Assembly (NCBI GenBank): GCA_029255685.2 | Contig: CM055312.2 | Location: 67,064,292-67,128,291 of the forward strand | Direction of reading: 5' to 3' | From: Silene conica | Taxonomy: Eukaryota; Streptophyta; Magnoliopsida; Caryophyllales; Caryophyllaceae | Length of the DNA: 64,000 nucleotides | Shown: positions 46,650 to 58,905 of the stretch, in pieces | Position numbering within the stretch: the first letter of the stretch is position 1 | Layout of the letters: the number at the start of each line of letters is the position of its first letter | Program-made: the position numbers and the translations under genes | The notes under the pieces: generated by a model | Databases searched by the model: none | Told to the model about the DNA's origin: nothing | The model's input: the letters and a program-made list of their open reading frames with translations, nothing else

Positions 46650-47603
46650 GGTGAAGACGAATCATTTGGTGCTTACATAGACAGGTTCGAGGAGTGGCTG
46701 GATACGTTGAATTATGGAACTTTGACTGCCCTCCAGATTTGCTTGTGTATCATCCGGGGTATGAATGACCCTACACGATTGTACCTCAGCTCAATAGGTA
46801 AGGGAGATTTCAGTGGGAAACCTGTCAATGAGCTTTTGGAATTCTTTGACTGGTTTGCCATTGAGAGTATCAAACCCACTTTCTCACTTCGGTCAGACAT
46901 GGATAAGGGGGTGGGTGAGACCGTAGAAACCGTTTTACAGAATGAAAATGACGTTGACGGAACCATAGAGAAGGATACCATAGGCTTAGTTGATAATCCC
47001 TTCTTTGAGGATGATATAGGACCTCTCTATGATACTTTTACAGATATCCAGCCACGTGAGGAAGACTTGAGGGACTCTATAGAGAATTCCTTTCGTGATG
47101 GATCTTGCGATGAGGAGAGTGGGGATGGGCGATTAGACAGTCTAGAGGTCAAATGGGACTCATATGATAATATGATAGATGAGTATGTTATAGGTGACCC
47201 CGTTAACACATTTGATTTTACCTCCCCTTGCATTTGGGATGACTACCCACCTTCTCATATTGCACACTGGACTCCTTCACCTCACGTAGAATACCCGTCT
47301 AAGCAGGTTATTTCTACTCATGTGTTTTCATTGTTAAATGTTTATGTGATCTCCAACTCTCTGTTTTCCTGTGATTTGAGCTTCGGTGTTCCAGCCTCAA
47401 CTAAAGGGTGGAATTATTCGGTTGATTTTTATAGGAGCTGTCAAAGAAAGTTCAGCAAGGTGATGTGCTATTTCACTTTGTTTTTATTTGCTCCTATTAA
47501 CTGCTGGTGCTACTTATGCTTTTGTGTAGCACATGCGCAGATTTTTGACCGACTTCTAAGGGCTCTGAGCTGTTTTGATTATGTACATTCTATCAGCCGC
47601 TAG
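46650..47603 (+). CDS. Gag-like ORF of the non-autonomous Gypsy element
   Basis: The frame is open from about 46650; the first ATG of the long frame is at 46707, giving 298 residues to the TAG at 47601-47603. The first 80 residues (ESFGAYIDRFEEWL, then LLEFFDWFAIES) resemble the Retrotrans_gag domain. After that comes an acidic region (EDDIGPLYDTF) without zinc knuckle or protease. The C-terminal part is Cys- and Phe-rich (CYFTLFLFAPINCWCYLC) and may be a membrane-like segment or simply decayed sequence. If translated it could join particles of an autonomous relative. Whether it is made is unknown. Confidence 0.6.
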   Translation, partial: GEDESFGAYIDRFEEWLDTLNYGTLTALQICLCIIRGMNDPTRLYLSSIGKGDFSGKPVNELLEFFDWFAIESIKPTFSLRSDMDKGVGETVETVLQNENDVDGTIEKDTIGLVDNPFFEDDIGPLYDTFTDIQPREEDLRDSIENSFRDGSCDEESGDGRLDSLEVKWDSYDNMIDEYVIGDPVNTFDFTSPCIWDDYPPSHIAHWTPSPHVEYPSKQVISTHVFSLLNVYVISNSLFSCDLSFGVPASTKGWNYSVDFYRSCQRKFSKVMCYFTLFLFAPINCWCYLCFCVAHAQIFDRLLRALSCFDYVHSISR

Positions 47604-49162
47604 TTCGTCGCTTGCTGATGCGACAATTGAATCGATCGAGTCTCTGATTACTTCCCATGTCTGATTTGGTTTGGGGAGGTCCGTGGTGCGCGCATTCTTG
47701 TAAGTTTCTGACTCACTCTCTTTAGTTTGCATTTCTTTTCCTTTACTTTGTACAATGAGGACATTGTACGGTTTGGTTTGGGGAGGTTATGCATCCATAT
47801 CTGGTCTGCATATTGTTTTTATTACATTTTTGTTATTACGTTTCATTTACGTATGCATTGTTTTATCATTTCCCTTGCATCCTAAAATTACCAAATAAAA
47901 AAAAACTCACGTTGACTTTTGCGTACTAGATCGAGTCAGTTTGGAGTTTCTCAGTGCTGTTAAATCGTCAGAAAACTCAAACTAGGTAATTGTTTCACAT
48001 CTTTTAGCAAGTTCTTTGGCAATTTTCTCGAATCTCGTTTCAAAGCATGTTGGACAAGTAGACTGGATTTGATATTCTGGCAACCTACAATAACTTTCTA
48101 AGGAATTAGAGCCTACAACCGGTGACATTCATGACTGGTTCATCTAGGAAAGTGAGTAGTTACTCCTTATGAGACATGTAACATCAATTTGCATAAACAT
48201 GAGTTCAGTCTTCTTAATACATGTATGCATTCGGGTTTGCGGTTTGTTGATACATGTGGTAGAGGTTCCCTTTTATTCATTTTACCCATAAGCTTCACAA
48301 AGCCAAATTTGCCTATTTCTGTCCCATATAGCTACAATCCATGATTTTGCCCACCCTAACCGAGCTAGTAATGGTAGCCTTTTGGGAATGTGATGTTTTA
48401 CAATTTGGTTACTTTATCTTGTCATAAAAAAAATGGGTGAAAGAAAAAAAAAACATTAGTAAAAAAAAATTCAGAAAAAGGGTAGTATGATGAAGAAAAA
48501 GAAAGAAGAAAATTTCATGTATGAAAAGTTGAAGAAATCAATTGACGATTTTTCTACTCCCATGTTTTTTATATCGTATCTTATGGGGGGTTGATAAGTT
48601 TTTGAGGTATTGAGAGTTGGATGCACCCAATCTACATTGTTGTGTATTGATGTATTGAGTATGAAGTTGGGAGATATATATAATTTGGTTCTCATTGTTA
48701 CTAGCTTGGCTTTTAACTCCAGTTTTTGGCAAATTCATTTTCATCACCTTCTTACCCATAGCCTTACATATCCCATAACTATCCTCGGCATGTGTCATGG
48801 TCATTAAAGTGTGGGAATGCATACGTACGGTTGTAGAGACTCTATTCATGTTAGATTGCATGCATGTTCTTATAGGTCGCAGTTAGGAAAGTGATCTCGA
48901 TTCTTCCTATCTTACATTATATATTGCCTTGTGTTTGTTTGAGCGATTGAGCGACCCGTGAGAGTCCAGTTTAGATAATCTTGCAAATTCCAAAGTCCAA
49001 CCGCTTTATGAAGCATGTTTAGATTCGTTTGCCTTAGGATTTGACAATTAGAGATGATTCACTTGCTTTAGATGTTTGAGACGACGGATTACTTGTTCGT
49101 GTTTAACTCCTATCTTTTTAGTCCTTGCTTGTTACACTTTTTGCTTGGGGACAAGCAAAGGT
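47604..49162. other. 3' non-coding interior of the non-autonomous Gypsy element
   Basis: No gene. It includes two GGTTTGGTTTGGGGAGG tracts (about 47664 and 47771) resembling the final polypurine tract, and an AAAA/GAAA-rich block near 48425-48535. Confidence 0.6.
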
Positions 49163-49178
49163 TCGGTATGGGGAAGTT
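49163..49178 (+). promoter_or_regulatory. Polypurine tract before the 3' LTR
   Basis: TCGGTATGGGGAAGTT precedes TGATGCG directly. The upstream CTTGGGGACAAGCAAAGG is the sequence usually found just before the polypurine tract in this lineage. Confidence 0.82.
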
Positions 49179-50790
49179 TGATGCGTTCATTTTACATAGA
49201 CCTTTTAGGCCATATTAGCACGCATTTCCATGCTTATTTCGTAGCGTTTTACAACAAATGTCCCCCGAATAGTCTACTTTGGTTTATCTTGTGTTATTTG
49301 CAGATATGAGCCGGAGAAGATCATAATCAAGCCTAAAACATGTCCCCATGCATGCATTTAGGATAAGAGTTGAGTCGGAGCTTGTTACTACCATCTTGAG
49401 ATGCGCGTAGAAGTAACGGAAGTCTATCGAGCGAAAGAAGAGCTTCCCACCGCCAATGCCTACTTTGAAGAGCCATAACTCGAGTTATACAAATGATAAT
49501 CGAGTGATTCAAATTGGAGATGAAAGCTTATTCTCTTAGCTTTCCAACGCCACCAAAAAAGCTTGATTTGCCTGAGTAACGAAGAAATGGCAGCCGTTTG
49601 AAGTTCAGTGCGCATTGTAGGAACTGTGCGACGACAGAGTGTCGATCGACAGAATATTGGTGTCGATCGACACAAGTATGAAGTCGATCGACAGACTGGC
49701 CATCGTCACAGAAAGCCAACTCTTTGAAGCTATAGTGTTGTGTCGATCGACACAAGTTTATGTCGATCGACGGAGCATTGAGGGTGTCGATCGACACAAA
49801 TCTATGTCGATCGACACATGTATGCGGGACAAAATTTCGTACTTTAGGTTTATTTTGTCAGTTACTGTTTAGTTTTTATTTCTTTTGGTCTTTTAGTATA
49901 AAAGACTTGTACTCGGTACTCATTAGGGCATGCTTTTTTCTATTCTCTTCTTTTTACTTTTGAGATTCGATCAAAAATTGTCTCTGAATTTTTGAGACCT
50001 AGCTTTTTGGAACTTCTCTCTGCCACACTTTTGATACTTGGTAATTCATTTTCTCGCGGTTGTTTTATTCTTATTTCTCTTTTCTCCTTGCTTCATCTTT
50101 CTGTTTCATTAGTTCCAGTTTTTCTTGCGAACATGTTATATTCCATAGTTATTTTGATTTTCCTTATTGTCAATCCCGTTATGAATAGCTAATTCCCTTG
50201 ACTAGGATATAGGGGATCCAATGAAATTGTGACGATACTTGACTAGGCTAGATCGGTTATTAGTCTTTGCCTTTGTTGCTATTTATGACATTTTATTGCT
50301 TTTAATTGGTTAAGTCGACGTAGCTAATTAATTGTTTGGTAAACCCCGACCTAAGATCGAGAGCCTGGTGAGGGTTAGACCTGTCATAAACATTAGAGTG
50401 CCCTAGTAAGTTGCGAGAGCCCGCTAGAAGCATTTTAGGGCGAATAGCGATCTGAGAGGACCTTTTCACTGCCCCTTAGACTTTTATCTGTGACCGATCT
50501 GCAACCTAGTCCTTAACCGTTAGTTTTACTTTCATTGGTGAACCGACTGTCCTAGTTTCTCTTTCTCTTATTTAACCCTCGTATCTTTTACGCTCTTTAT
50601 TTCTCTCTTTCCTTCACTACTTTTAGTTTAGTCAAAACAACAAACAAAACCCCCAATTCTGGTTACCTTGACGGACTTTAGTTTAGCTTTTAGAATTCAT
50701 ATTAGTCTCCCTGTGGATACGATCCCGACTTCCTTGCTACATTAGTTAGGCCAGTTGGTTATCTTTGATAGGGTTGCGACAGCCGTGTCA
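49179..50790 (+). repeat. Tat/Athila-type element 3' LTR
   Basis: A 1612-bp repeat differing from the 5' LTR at about 17 positions by eye, with no length change. The seven GTCGATCGAC palindromes are all retained at 49639-49819. Confidence 0.95.
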
Positions 50791-51725
50791 TTCAGCCTAT
50801 TTGAAAACATCACAAATCGACATACAAACTTCAATATTTGCTACAAGCAAGATATACCCAACATCATGAATCATCTAAACTCATTATCTATCAGCAAACA
50901 AATCCCATAACAATCCTCAAACGATTATATCAAGTATCCGTCTTAACTTGTGAAAAACTGAAAATAAGCTTAAGAACATATAACAACATCACCAAGCATA
51001 AATTCTTCACATAAGAACAATCCTAAACATGATACTAAGTCCATTGATCATTAAACATTAACAAAAATCAGAAACAAATATAAGAACACATCAAAACTTG
51101 CTAATATTCACATTAAGGCCGAGTTTCTCATTATCGTCACCTTAAATGCACTCCGGCCTAAAGATCCTCCTCTACCACGAAGCTATCAATGTCCGGGTTC
51201 TCCAATCCTTCACCTACAAGCACGAAAAACGGGTTTAAGGACATAAAAACGGAATTTATGCAAAACAGGCCGAATTTCGAAATGAAGGGATTGAAAAACG
51301 GAAGTGATAGATGGCTTGGAAATTTGATGAGGATTCCGAAAATGTTATTATTACCTCAAATCGGTAGACGGATGATGAAGAAAAGAGCAAAAGAAGAGGT
51401 TATTAATGGAGGTTTTGTATGAAATGTGTTTACAGTGTAAAGTTTGAAGATGAAGAGTGAATATGTCGACTAAAGGGTTTTAAGGGGGGTTTATGGGTTG
51501 TCCTTTCCGAGTCAATTAAACGGGTTGGATATCTTGAACGGATATTAAGATGAGAGCTTAAGTTTACCAAGTTTGTATTCGTCTTAAGGACTTAAGGTTC
51601 TTAAGACGGATCTTACTAATAAATTAAAATCTTTCACAAGAAATTATTAGAATATTATTTTATTACTTAAAATAATTTAAAACGCTTAAATTAGATTTTA
51701 CGAAAATACGGGATGTTACAATAGA

Positions 51726-52336
51726 TCGAAACAAGACTACACGGAGACATTTTGACTCTTCTTTACTAAAACATTGTTCTTGTAGTTCATGAATTATGAA
51801 AATTTTAACGATAAAAGTAAACGAATTCACACGACTAGTACTTCCATAAATCGCATGTCAACCAATTAATAATTCAATACATCGTGATCAGATTTTAAAT
51901 ATAGCAATATGCAATTCACTTTATGGCATACCAATATACTTGAAAAGTTATAAATATTATAATCGCAGGGAACTAGACAGAGATAAACCATTAATATACA
52001 AAAGAACGAACATCAACAAGATTCACATTGTTCAAAATAATCACAATTACGTATAACAATGAGATTGCTATATCATGTTAATAAGCTCACCAGTTAAATT
52101 TCATTCTACCACTTTGCAAAACTCTTCTATGATAAACATGATTTTAACATCACATACGAACATCACATAATTATTTTGAGGTCATAACACTAGAAAGTAA
52201 GAGCGTCGGTATAATTGAAACTATTTTATATAAAACTTGACGAAATAAGCAAGGTTACGCTATCATATAGTAAGGTTCATATTCATATCATATGCCTACT
52301 ATTCATGTTACTAATGCCATATCAGGATATCAAGTG
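51726..52336. other. Outer element interior, middle part, nothing recognised
   Basis: AT-rich sequence between the solo LTR and the hAT MITE. No domain or repeat recognised. Confidence 0.5.
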
Positions 52337-52344
52337 GTCACATC

Positions 52345-53080
52345 TAGGGATGTCAATGGGGTGGGGCGGGTGCGGAGGGGGGTCAACCCGCGCCCGCCCC
52401 GCAAACTTTTAATGTACACCCGCACCCTCCCCGCGACCCGCGGCGGGTTGAACCTTTCAAAACCGTCCCCGCCCCGCGGGGACCCGTTGACCCGCCTAAC
52501 TCCTCAAGAAATATAAATCGTGAATCTAAAATATAGTAGTCGTACTACTTATACAAATAAGTTTTCGCAAAATGCCTTAACATTCAATTAACAAGAATCC
52601 GTTGAGCCATGAAACGGTTTTACATACAAATATACCACAAAACACATGCACAGCTGTCCAAATACGGAATACTGAGTAGTGAACTAGTGATTATTGCCTT
52701 ATTGGACTACTGGGTAGAAGTTACTTACTTGTTTGGGCCTGATTAGACTACTAGGTAGGGGTTACTTATTTATTAAAACTTTTTTTTAATCTTTTAAGTT
52801 ATATTTTTTTATCTATATATATTAATATTAGATATTATTATTTATTAGGTGGGTATAAGCGGGGCGGGGACATGTGGGGCGGGCGAGCGGGGTGGGTGTG
52901 GGGCGGGGTGGGTATGGGGCGGGTCTCATGTGATACCCGCACCCGCCCCGCGACCCGCGACGAATGATGCGTTTGAAAACCATCCCCGCCCCACGACCCA
53001 CCAAATCATTACCCACACCCGCCCCACGTGGGACAGGTGCGGGCCGAGACCCGCCAAGACCCGCTCCATTGACATCCCTA
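52345..53080. mobile_element. hAT-type MITE with extreme GC-rich ends
   Basis: Begins TAGGGATGTCAATGG and ends CCATTGACATCCCTA (a perfect 15-base inverted repeat), with the 8-bp duplication GTCACATC on both sides (52337-52344 and 53081-53088). About 160 bases at the left and 230 at the right are nearly pure GGGGCGGG / CCCGC sequence. The centre (52510-52840) is AT-rich. No transposase is present. The ends and duplication length fit hAT. Confidence 0.92.
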
Positions 53081-53088
53081 GTCACATC

Positions 53089-54506
53089 ACATAATTCACA
53101 TTTGATTAAACTTTAATATGAAACTTACATAACTCACAATTTCACCAATTAAACATTATGCAACAACTTAAATTAAAAAAATCATAATTAAATAACCGCT
53201 TAGCTATTTTGCGAGTTATTATAGTTTTTAGAAAATATAAGGAATTAACTAATCATAGGGGAAAGGATCACATGCATATATTAAGAAAACTATTTATAAC
53301 AATTTTTACAACTCAGTTGGTCTTAATAGAAACTTTACAGCAATTCGACAGAAAATTGGACAACTTGCAAAAATCACTATTAAATAACGACTAATTAAGA
53401 TTTTACGTGGCTTATCATTTTCGAAATATGAATGAATATTCTGAACAGTGGAGTTGGAATTATACATAAAAGTAACCACGTTTTAAATGATTTCCTTTAC
53501 AAAAACATGGTCAAAACGGAACTGTGTAGTAACAATCTGACCACTGTCAACTAAAATATTTATTTCTCTCAAAATATAACTCTTATTAACATAAAACCAA
53601 AAGCATTGGGAAGCTAACTCAGAAGGTTATCATACATAAAATTTTCATATACATATATGGAACACATTTAAGATGGCAGCCCGTACAAACAAGGTAACAT
53701 TCAGGAAACTTATTAAAATTTTGGTTCCTTTATAATTTCACATTACTTCCTTCGAAACTCATCTATTCTTCTCCAAAACATGTTGACATATCATTTGAAG
53801 CATAGACATCACTTTGCACCATATTAACATTCATTCCTCATTTCAACTATAATTGTCATCTAGAACACAGTAAAGATTTCGAAACTAAAAGTAGAATCAA
53901 CTAAATAACTCGATAGTTATACATGTACATATAAATGTAACACATAACTATATGCCATTCATGGCTTGGGGCAACACATTCCGCATATCACCAGCCATGG
54001 ATCACTATAATATATAAATACGATCATTCATATCCAAACACTAAACAATACTTTACATAGTTACGATAGCCATTTAATAGCCAGATAATCATATGGACAT
54101 TTCAAACACAAACGTCCTATGATCACATCACTCTAACTATTGCTCAACAAATACACCTCCAAACTCTTAAAATTTCAATTCAATCATCCAGATCGATCAC
54201 ATTTCTTATCACACATATCCTCCCAACGCACATAATTAATCATAACTCACATATTACTTACCTTATTCTTCTCCTGTAAGAACGTTAGTACAATATAACT
54301 AGGTCACTATATAGTCTACCCCACTCTTCAATTACTCTCATTGGGTTCCCGAGACAGAACCGAATGGGCTCATGGTTTGGTGTGAAGGGACCCCTAACTC
54401 ATCCCGTTCCTTTTTGAGGCTCCTATCAGTTTCATCTCGGGGTTCATTTCATTAGACTCTTCCTACGTTAATTATTATTCATTTGGTTTAGGCCTGAGGA
54501 TCGTTT
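53089..54506. other. Outer element leader (minus-strand sense), no gene
   Basis: AT-rich sequence lying, in the element's own direction, just after its primer site. No gag or other coding frame is present. Confidence 0.55.
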
Positions 54507-54518
54507 GCTCTGATACCA
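54507..54518 (-). promoter_or_regulatory. Primer-binding site of the outer element (tRNA-iMet)
   Basis: The plus strand reads GCTCTGATACCA, complementary to TGGTATCAGAGC. It lies three bases inside the right LTR and so fixes the minus-strand orientation. Confidence 0.9.
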
Positions 54519-54521
54519 CTT

Positions 54522-56834
54522 TGTAACACCCCCATTTATTTAAGAGCCTTTAGCCAGACATTCTCAAATCAATAGGACTGTTACCATCTCGGAACGACCG
54601 AGGTAGTGAATAACAAAGTAAAACAACCAAAGTACTTTATATGAAATTGATAAAATTTAAACTTTGATATTACAAAAACTACGCAGCAGAATAAAAGTAC
54701 AACTGATGACATCTAAGTGTGTGATCTAATTCTAAGTAGGTCCAAGCCATGTCTCTCTCCATGCCCAAGCTCCTAATCCATCTGTCTCTGACCTATAGAA
54801 TCGACTCCCTATTCCGGATCATCGTAGGTGTCACACGAATACACAAGGTCAACCACGAGGTTGAGTAGGAGGATAAATAATACATGAACAACAATAGAAT
54901 GCAACCCAACTTCCATCTTCATACCGTCTCAACAACCACTTCCCGATCAAACACCAATTCTCATTCACAAGTCCCTACTCCTCCAATGACCATATCACAT
55001 GTCCCAATATCACATGCCCCAATATCACATGCCCCAGTTCTCCAATTCACATCATATAATAATTTTCAAGATAAAATAATAACATCTCAACAACAATATT
55101 AAACATCATATACCGATCTCATAATAAACGAACAATCTCATTCATGGCATAAATATAATTCACAGTCTATTCCCCTACCTCAAATTGCAGAATGACAACC
55201 AAACAGCTGCTAGTAATATTCCACGCGGAAACCGTCACCTAAACATATGATATACGTAATTACTAACTAATACAATTACACAAACTAATATAATATATCA
55301 ATTATTCAGATTAATGATTTGAATAATACATTACGCATAACGAGACCGTATCACATATGATCACTACTTCAACCAACTCAATCAATCCGTCCTTATTACT
55401 TTTATAACTCATTTCCAACTAAATAAACGAACATAGAAAAATATAATTGAACTATTGATGACCGTCACATTCTTGTATAATAAAATCCACTTAACAATTT
55501 TAATAATTAAAGTATGAACACATTACATATAATAATAACCATATTAATACTAACAATATTAAAATAACAAAGACAATTCCAATAATAAACGTATAATAAC
55601 AATACTACTAATACTTTTAATAATAATATTAGTAATACTAATAATAATAAGTAAAATAACAATAATAAAAATGATAATAACATTATTACTGATATACAAC
55701 AAAAGCAACAACAATGTATAACACTCTAATAATAGCAACACTCATATATATTCAATCAGCCTCCTTCAACCAGTCGTGGCCAGCATCAGACCTGCACTAC
55801 CAAACACTCCCTGATCGTCCTCAAACACAGCCCCGCCGACCACCCTACAAAGCCTGAACCACCACCCAATCACAGTGGCTGACACCACTGCACCATGACG
55901 CATCCATAGGCACCAACCACAACCCCTGACTCGTCCCTAACAGCCCCTCGACACCAGGCCCAAACGTATTGATCATAACCAGAAACCCTTGTTTCTCTAT
56001 TTACCCGTGTTTCACCCTCCTATAACTACGCTGTTAACCACCTGTTAACGCCTCCATCACCCCAACTGACCACCACCCTCGAGTCCTCGACACCTCACCT
56101 CACCCACGACCCCCCGGTGACAACCACTAGGCTTCGGTACCTCCTAAAATAACCCAAAACAGTCGCATAACACGCTACACCTCACGCGACAGTCCCCTGT
56201 GCCTGATAGTTGATCACTGCCCTTAAACAACTGTCAACTAATGCTTTCCCGACCACCAGGCTCCACCCTACCATTACCAACCTATCCTACAAACACCCCC
56301 TACCAAGACTCATGAATACACAGTAACCAATTAACCCAGAAACACGATAAACGCAAGAGCATAACAAACATAGTATCACGAATGAAAACAGAGAAAGACG
56401 AAGGGAATGGCGAATTTACCTCATTTCCTGTGCAAATGACTACCCCTAGACCACCCTTGGCCACCGTGTGGACCCTCCTCTTCAATCTCAGGTGTGGCGG
56501 CAGTGATGTGAGTGTAGTTGTGGTGTGTCGATTAGGGTAGAGTAGGGTTTTAGGTCTAGTTAATATTAGGTCGTGTAAGGTGAGTGTAGTGTTTTAATTT
56601 GTGTGAACGGGTATTGATATGGCCCATCGAAGGCTGCTATTGGGCACACATAACGAGGCCCAAAACGACATAAATCACGGATTCGATAAATAAGACCCAT
56701 ATTCGACACTTCACTAATATCATATAAGGTTTAATGGCATTATTCGATAACTTGATTATCGAATATAATTTCTCACATAATTATCAAAACGTCGATATAA
56801 ATACTAAATATTAAACTTAACGAGTATATATAAC

Positions 56835-56866
<32 letters not shown>

Positions 56867-56978
56867 GTATTATAACAATTAGCAAAATACGTATCGAATA
56901 GAATATAATTATACCTCGTCTTGACAATAAATATAAAACAACTCATTATTACGAACTATGAAAATACGGGGTATTACA
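54522..56978 (-). repeat. Outer element 5' LTR (minus-strand sense)
   Basis: A 2457-bp repeat matching 38590-40993. It has a longer TTA microsatellite (about 56833-56866 against a short one near 40877) and several small indels. Confidence 0.93.
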
Positions 56979-56990
56979 ATTTACAAGAAT

Positions 56991-57930
56991 GCTTTTTATT
57001 TTATTCAATGTTCCTTGGACAGATCCTGGGTGTTTCCTTTCATCTATTTTATCTGATTTTGTTGTTTTCCGAACTATTTGGTTAATGTGGGTTAGGGCTG
57101 GCGACGTGTCCTTCACCACCGCATGAGTATAGTTTCATAGATTGGTTGATATTATTGTTGTATATCGTATAGACTTAAGGATAATAACGAGTCAGAGTAT
57201 CTTATTGATCAGAAGGAAAAATGGAAATATTTAGTGAAATATTGAGTATTCAATAACACGATTATGACAAGAGTATTGAAATATTGTGACGGATATATCC
57301 ATAAGGAAAAAAATTGCTTGAGTTGGAAACTGGGAGAACGATTTCAACGTATGTAATTAAGTATATGTGACAAAAAATATACAAGGATTAGATCCGCACT
57401 CTTGTTCACCCACGAGGAGATAACATGCAGACGTCCGATTTTGCATTTGTTGTTTATATAGTATCCCTTCCGACGGGACAAAGATTACCCATGTGAAGTG
57501 GGACAAGGCAAATGTTGGGTGTTATGGTGGAATCCACATTTTTTTTACGTTGTACAGATAGAATATGAGGATTGGCGTACACGCTATTTTGGAGCCGTCG
57601 ATCGGCATCAATGTCGTAAGAATTTGTCATTCCCTGAATAGCTTTTAGGTGGGAATTTCTTTAAGTTGTGCAATTACTTACAACTTTATCTGGATACAAC
57701 TGTAACTTAGAATAATACTTTACCAACCATCGTTACGTACTTAACCGACATGGTTATTGCACCTAACGTTGGTCTTGATCTAAAATGACATACTAATAAT
57801 GTAGAATTAACAAAAATAATATAAAATCAACAAATTTCTAACCCATAGTTTTGTCTAATAGTGGCCTTATTATTTCATCAATTTTTTTTTTTTAAGTAGC
57901 TTTTTTTTTTGCAGTTGTAAAGAAAGGGTT
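56991..57930. other. Intergenic stretch, nothing recognised
   Basis: No recognisable gene. A short open piece near 57560-57640 (QIEYEDWRTRYFGAVDRHQ) follows an acceptor-like site, but I cannot place it. Confidence 0.45.
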
Positions 57931-58818
57931 TTTACATAATACCGACCCGACTCTCCGGATCGGACTTATTTATTATATTAGACGAAAAAGACATTAAACT
58001 AAAAATAGGGCTGACACGAATGGTAGGTCTCTTGGGGGGACAATCTGAACATTCCAATTGAGCGAAAACTTCTTTTCTCTTCTTTATTAGTTGAGCTTCC
58101 GAGAGTATCTGCAACAAGACACACTTACGCCACGAAGACGTAGAAATTTACGGAAAGGGTATCTACTTGTAGATAGAGTAGATAAATTGTGTCTCGGAGA
58201 TTCATCCCCTTGGCTATGATTCTTCTTGTAGGTAGAAATTTTTTTCTTCTCTCTCACATGTCTAAGGGAGGAGGACCTGCAAGGTATACATGCAATCGGA
58301 ATACGTGGCAATTTACCGACCAAAGAAGCCTTGTTGTGCTTATGACTGGCTGAAAAATAGAACGGTTAATTAACAGTTAGATCAGAAGAGGCAAGAGGGT
58401 GAATAGAGATGGAAATTTTATCGTTCTTCAATAAAAAAGACTCAACAACTGAAGTGCTCTCATGGGAAACCTGGGTACCAATAGAAGTGAAATTGTCACA
58501 AAAGGAGGACGGTCTCGAGCTTATGCCACTAATGGGGGACTTTGGACCACCACCATTAGCAATAGTGATCACTTCAAAAGGAGAAGACATATTATCCTTT
58601 TTCACCCCTCTCTTACGTTTCCGAGGTTTAGAAAGTCTCTTTTCTTTTTCTTTTCCTTCTTATTACAAACATCTTTTATATTTCTTTCCTCCTTAGAAGA
58701 CAGGATATGACATATTCAAATAGTCATAGGCGACAAATCCTTTTTGTGGTACCACATCACCTTTTCACCTTGAAGGAGCTTTTGATAATCTTGTCCCGAT
58801 ATCCTTAGTCGGGAATGT

Positions 58819-58832
58819 CCCCCCCCCCCCCC
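58819..58832. repeat. Poly-C run
   Basis: Fourteen consecutive C bases in the tail of the TPR pseudogene. It is a likely site of length change and sequencing error, and may cause an apparent frame break. Confidence 0.9.
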
Positions 58833-58905
58833 TCCTTTGAGAAATCAATAGAAGACTTTATAGGACCATTTTTCTCCAAACCAGTCTTCTGATTAATGCT
58901 ACAAG

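Larger units (their letters stand above)
44916..50790 (+). mobile_element. Non-autonomous Gypsy element of Tat/Athila type (gag remnant only)
   Basis: Two LTRs of identical length (1612 bp) start TGATGCGTTC and end GCCGTGTCA, with a perfect TTCAG duplication (44911-44915 and 50791-50795). The primer site matches tRNA-Asp, as in Athila and related elements. The 2.65-kb interior has a gag-like frame and a long 3' non-coding part with GTACAATGAGGACATTGTACGG and repeated GGTTTGGGGAGG tracts. No protease, reverse transcriptase or integrase is present. About 17 LTR differences (1.05%) make it the youngest LTR element here; it sits inside the solo LTR. Confidence 0.93.
42910..51720 (-). mobile_element. 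Solo LTR (about 2.9 kb), split by a later insertion
   Basis: Starts TGTAAAACCCCTCGCG and ends ACGGGATGTTACA. On the minus strand this is TGTAACATCCCGTATTTT and onward, the same style as the outer element. It is flanked by the perfect duplication ATAGA (42905-42909 and 51721-51725). Subtracting the inserted element and one TTCAG copy leaves about 2931 bases. There is no internal region, PBS or polypurine tract between the borders, so it is a solo LTR formed by LTR-LTR recombination. It carries two tandem arrays (43640-44200 and 44497-44885). Confidence 0.82.
38590..56985 (-). mobile_element. Outer LTR retrotransposon (Gypsy/chromovirus-like, non-coding), minus strand
   Basis: Two LTRs (38590-40993 and 54522-56978) start TGTAACACCCCC and end GTATTACA on the plus strand. 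The tRNA-iMet primer site next to the right LTR is on the minus strand, so the element runs right to left. The target duplication is AGAAT (38585-38589 and 56986-56990); seven extra bases, ATTTACA (56979-56985), lie between the right LTR and its AGAAT. After removing later insertions, about 4 kb of interior remains, with no gag, protease, reverse transcriptase or integrase. LTR ends, PBS and a TTTTAAGGAGGAAAGAC polypurine-like tract resemble Tekay-type chromoviruses. LTR divergence is about 2.7% over the first 560 bases by eye. Confidence 0.88.

Noticed and set aside
46707..47603. Envelope-like or virus gene
   Set aside because: Hydrophobic tail only; the N-terminal part is gag-like and the context is a non-autonomous retrotransposon.
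52828..53094. Pro/Arg- and Gly-rich frames on both strands
   Set aside because: They come from the GC-rich end of a MITE.
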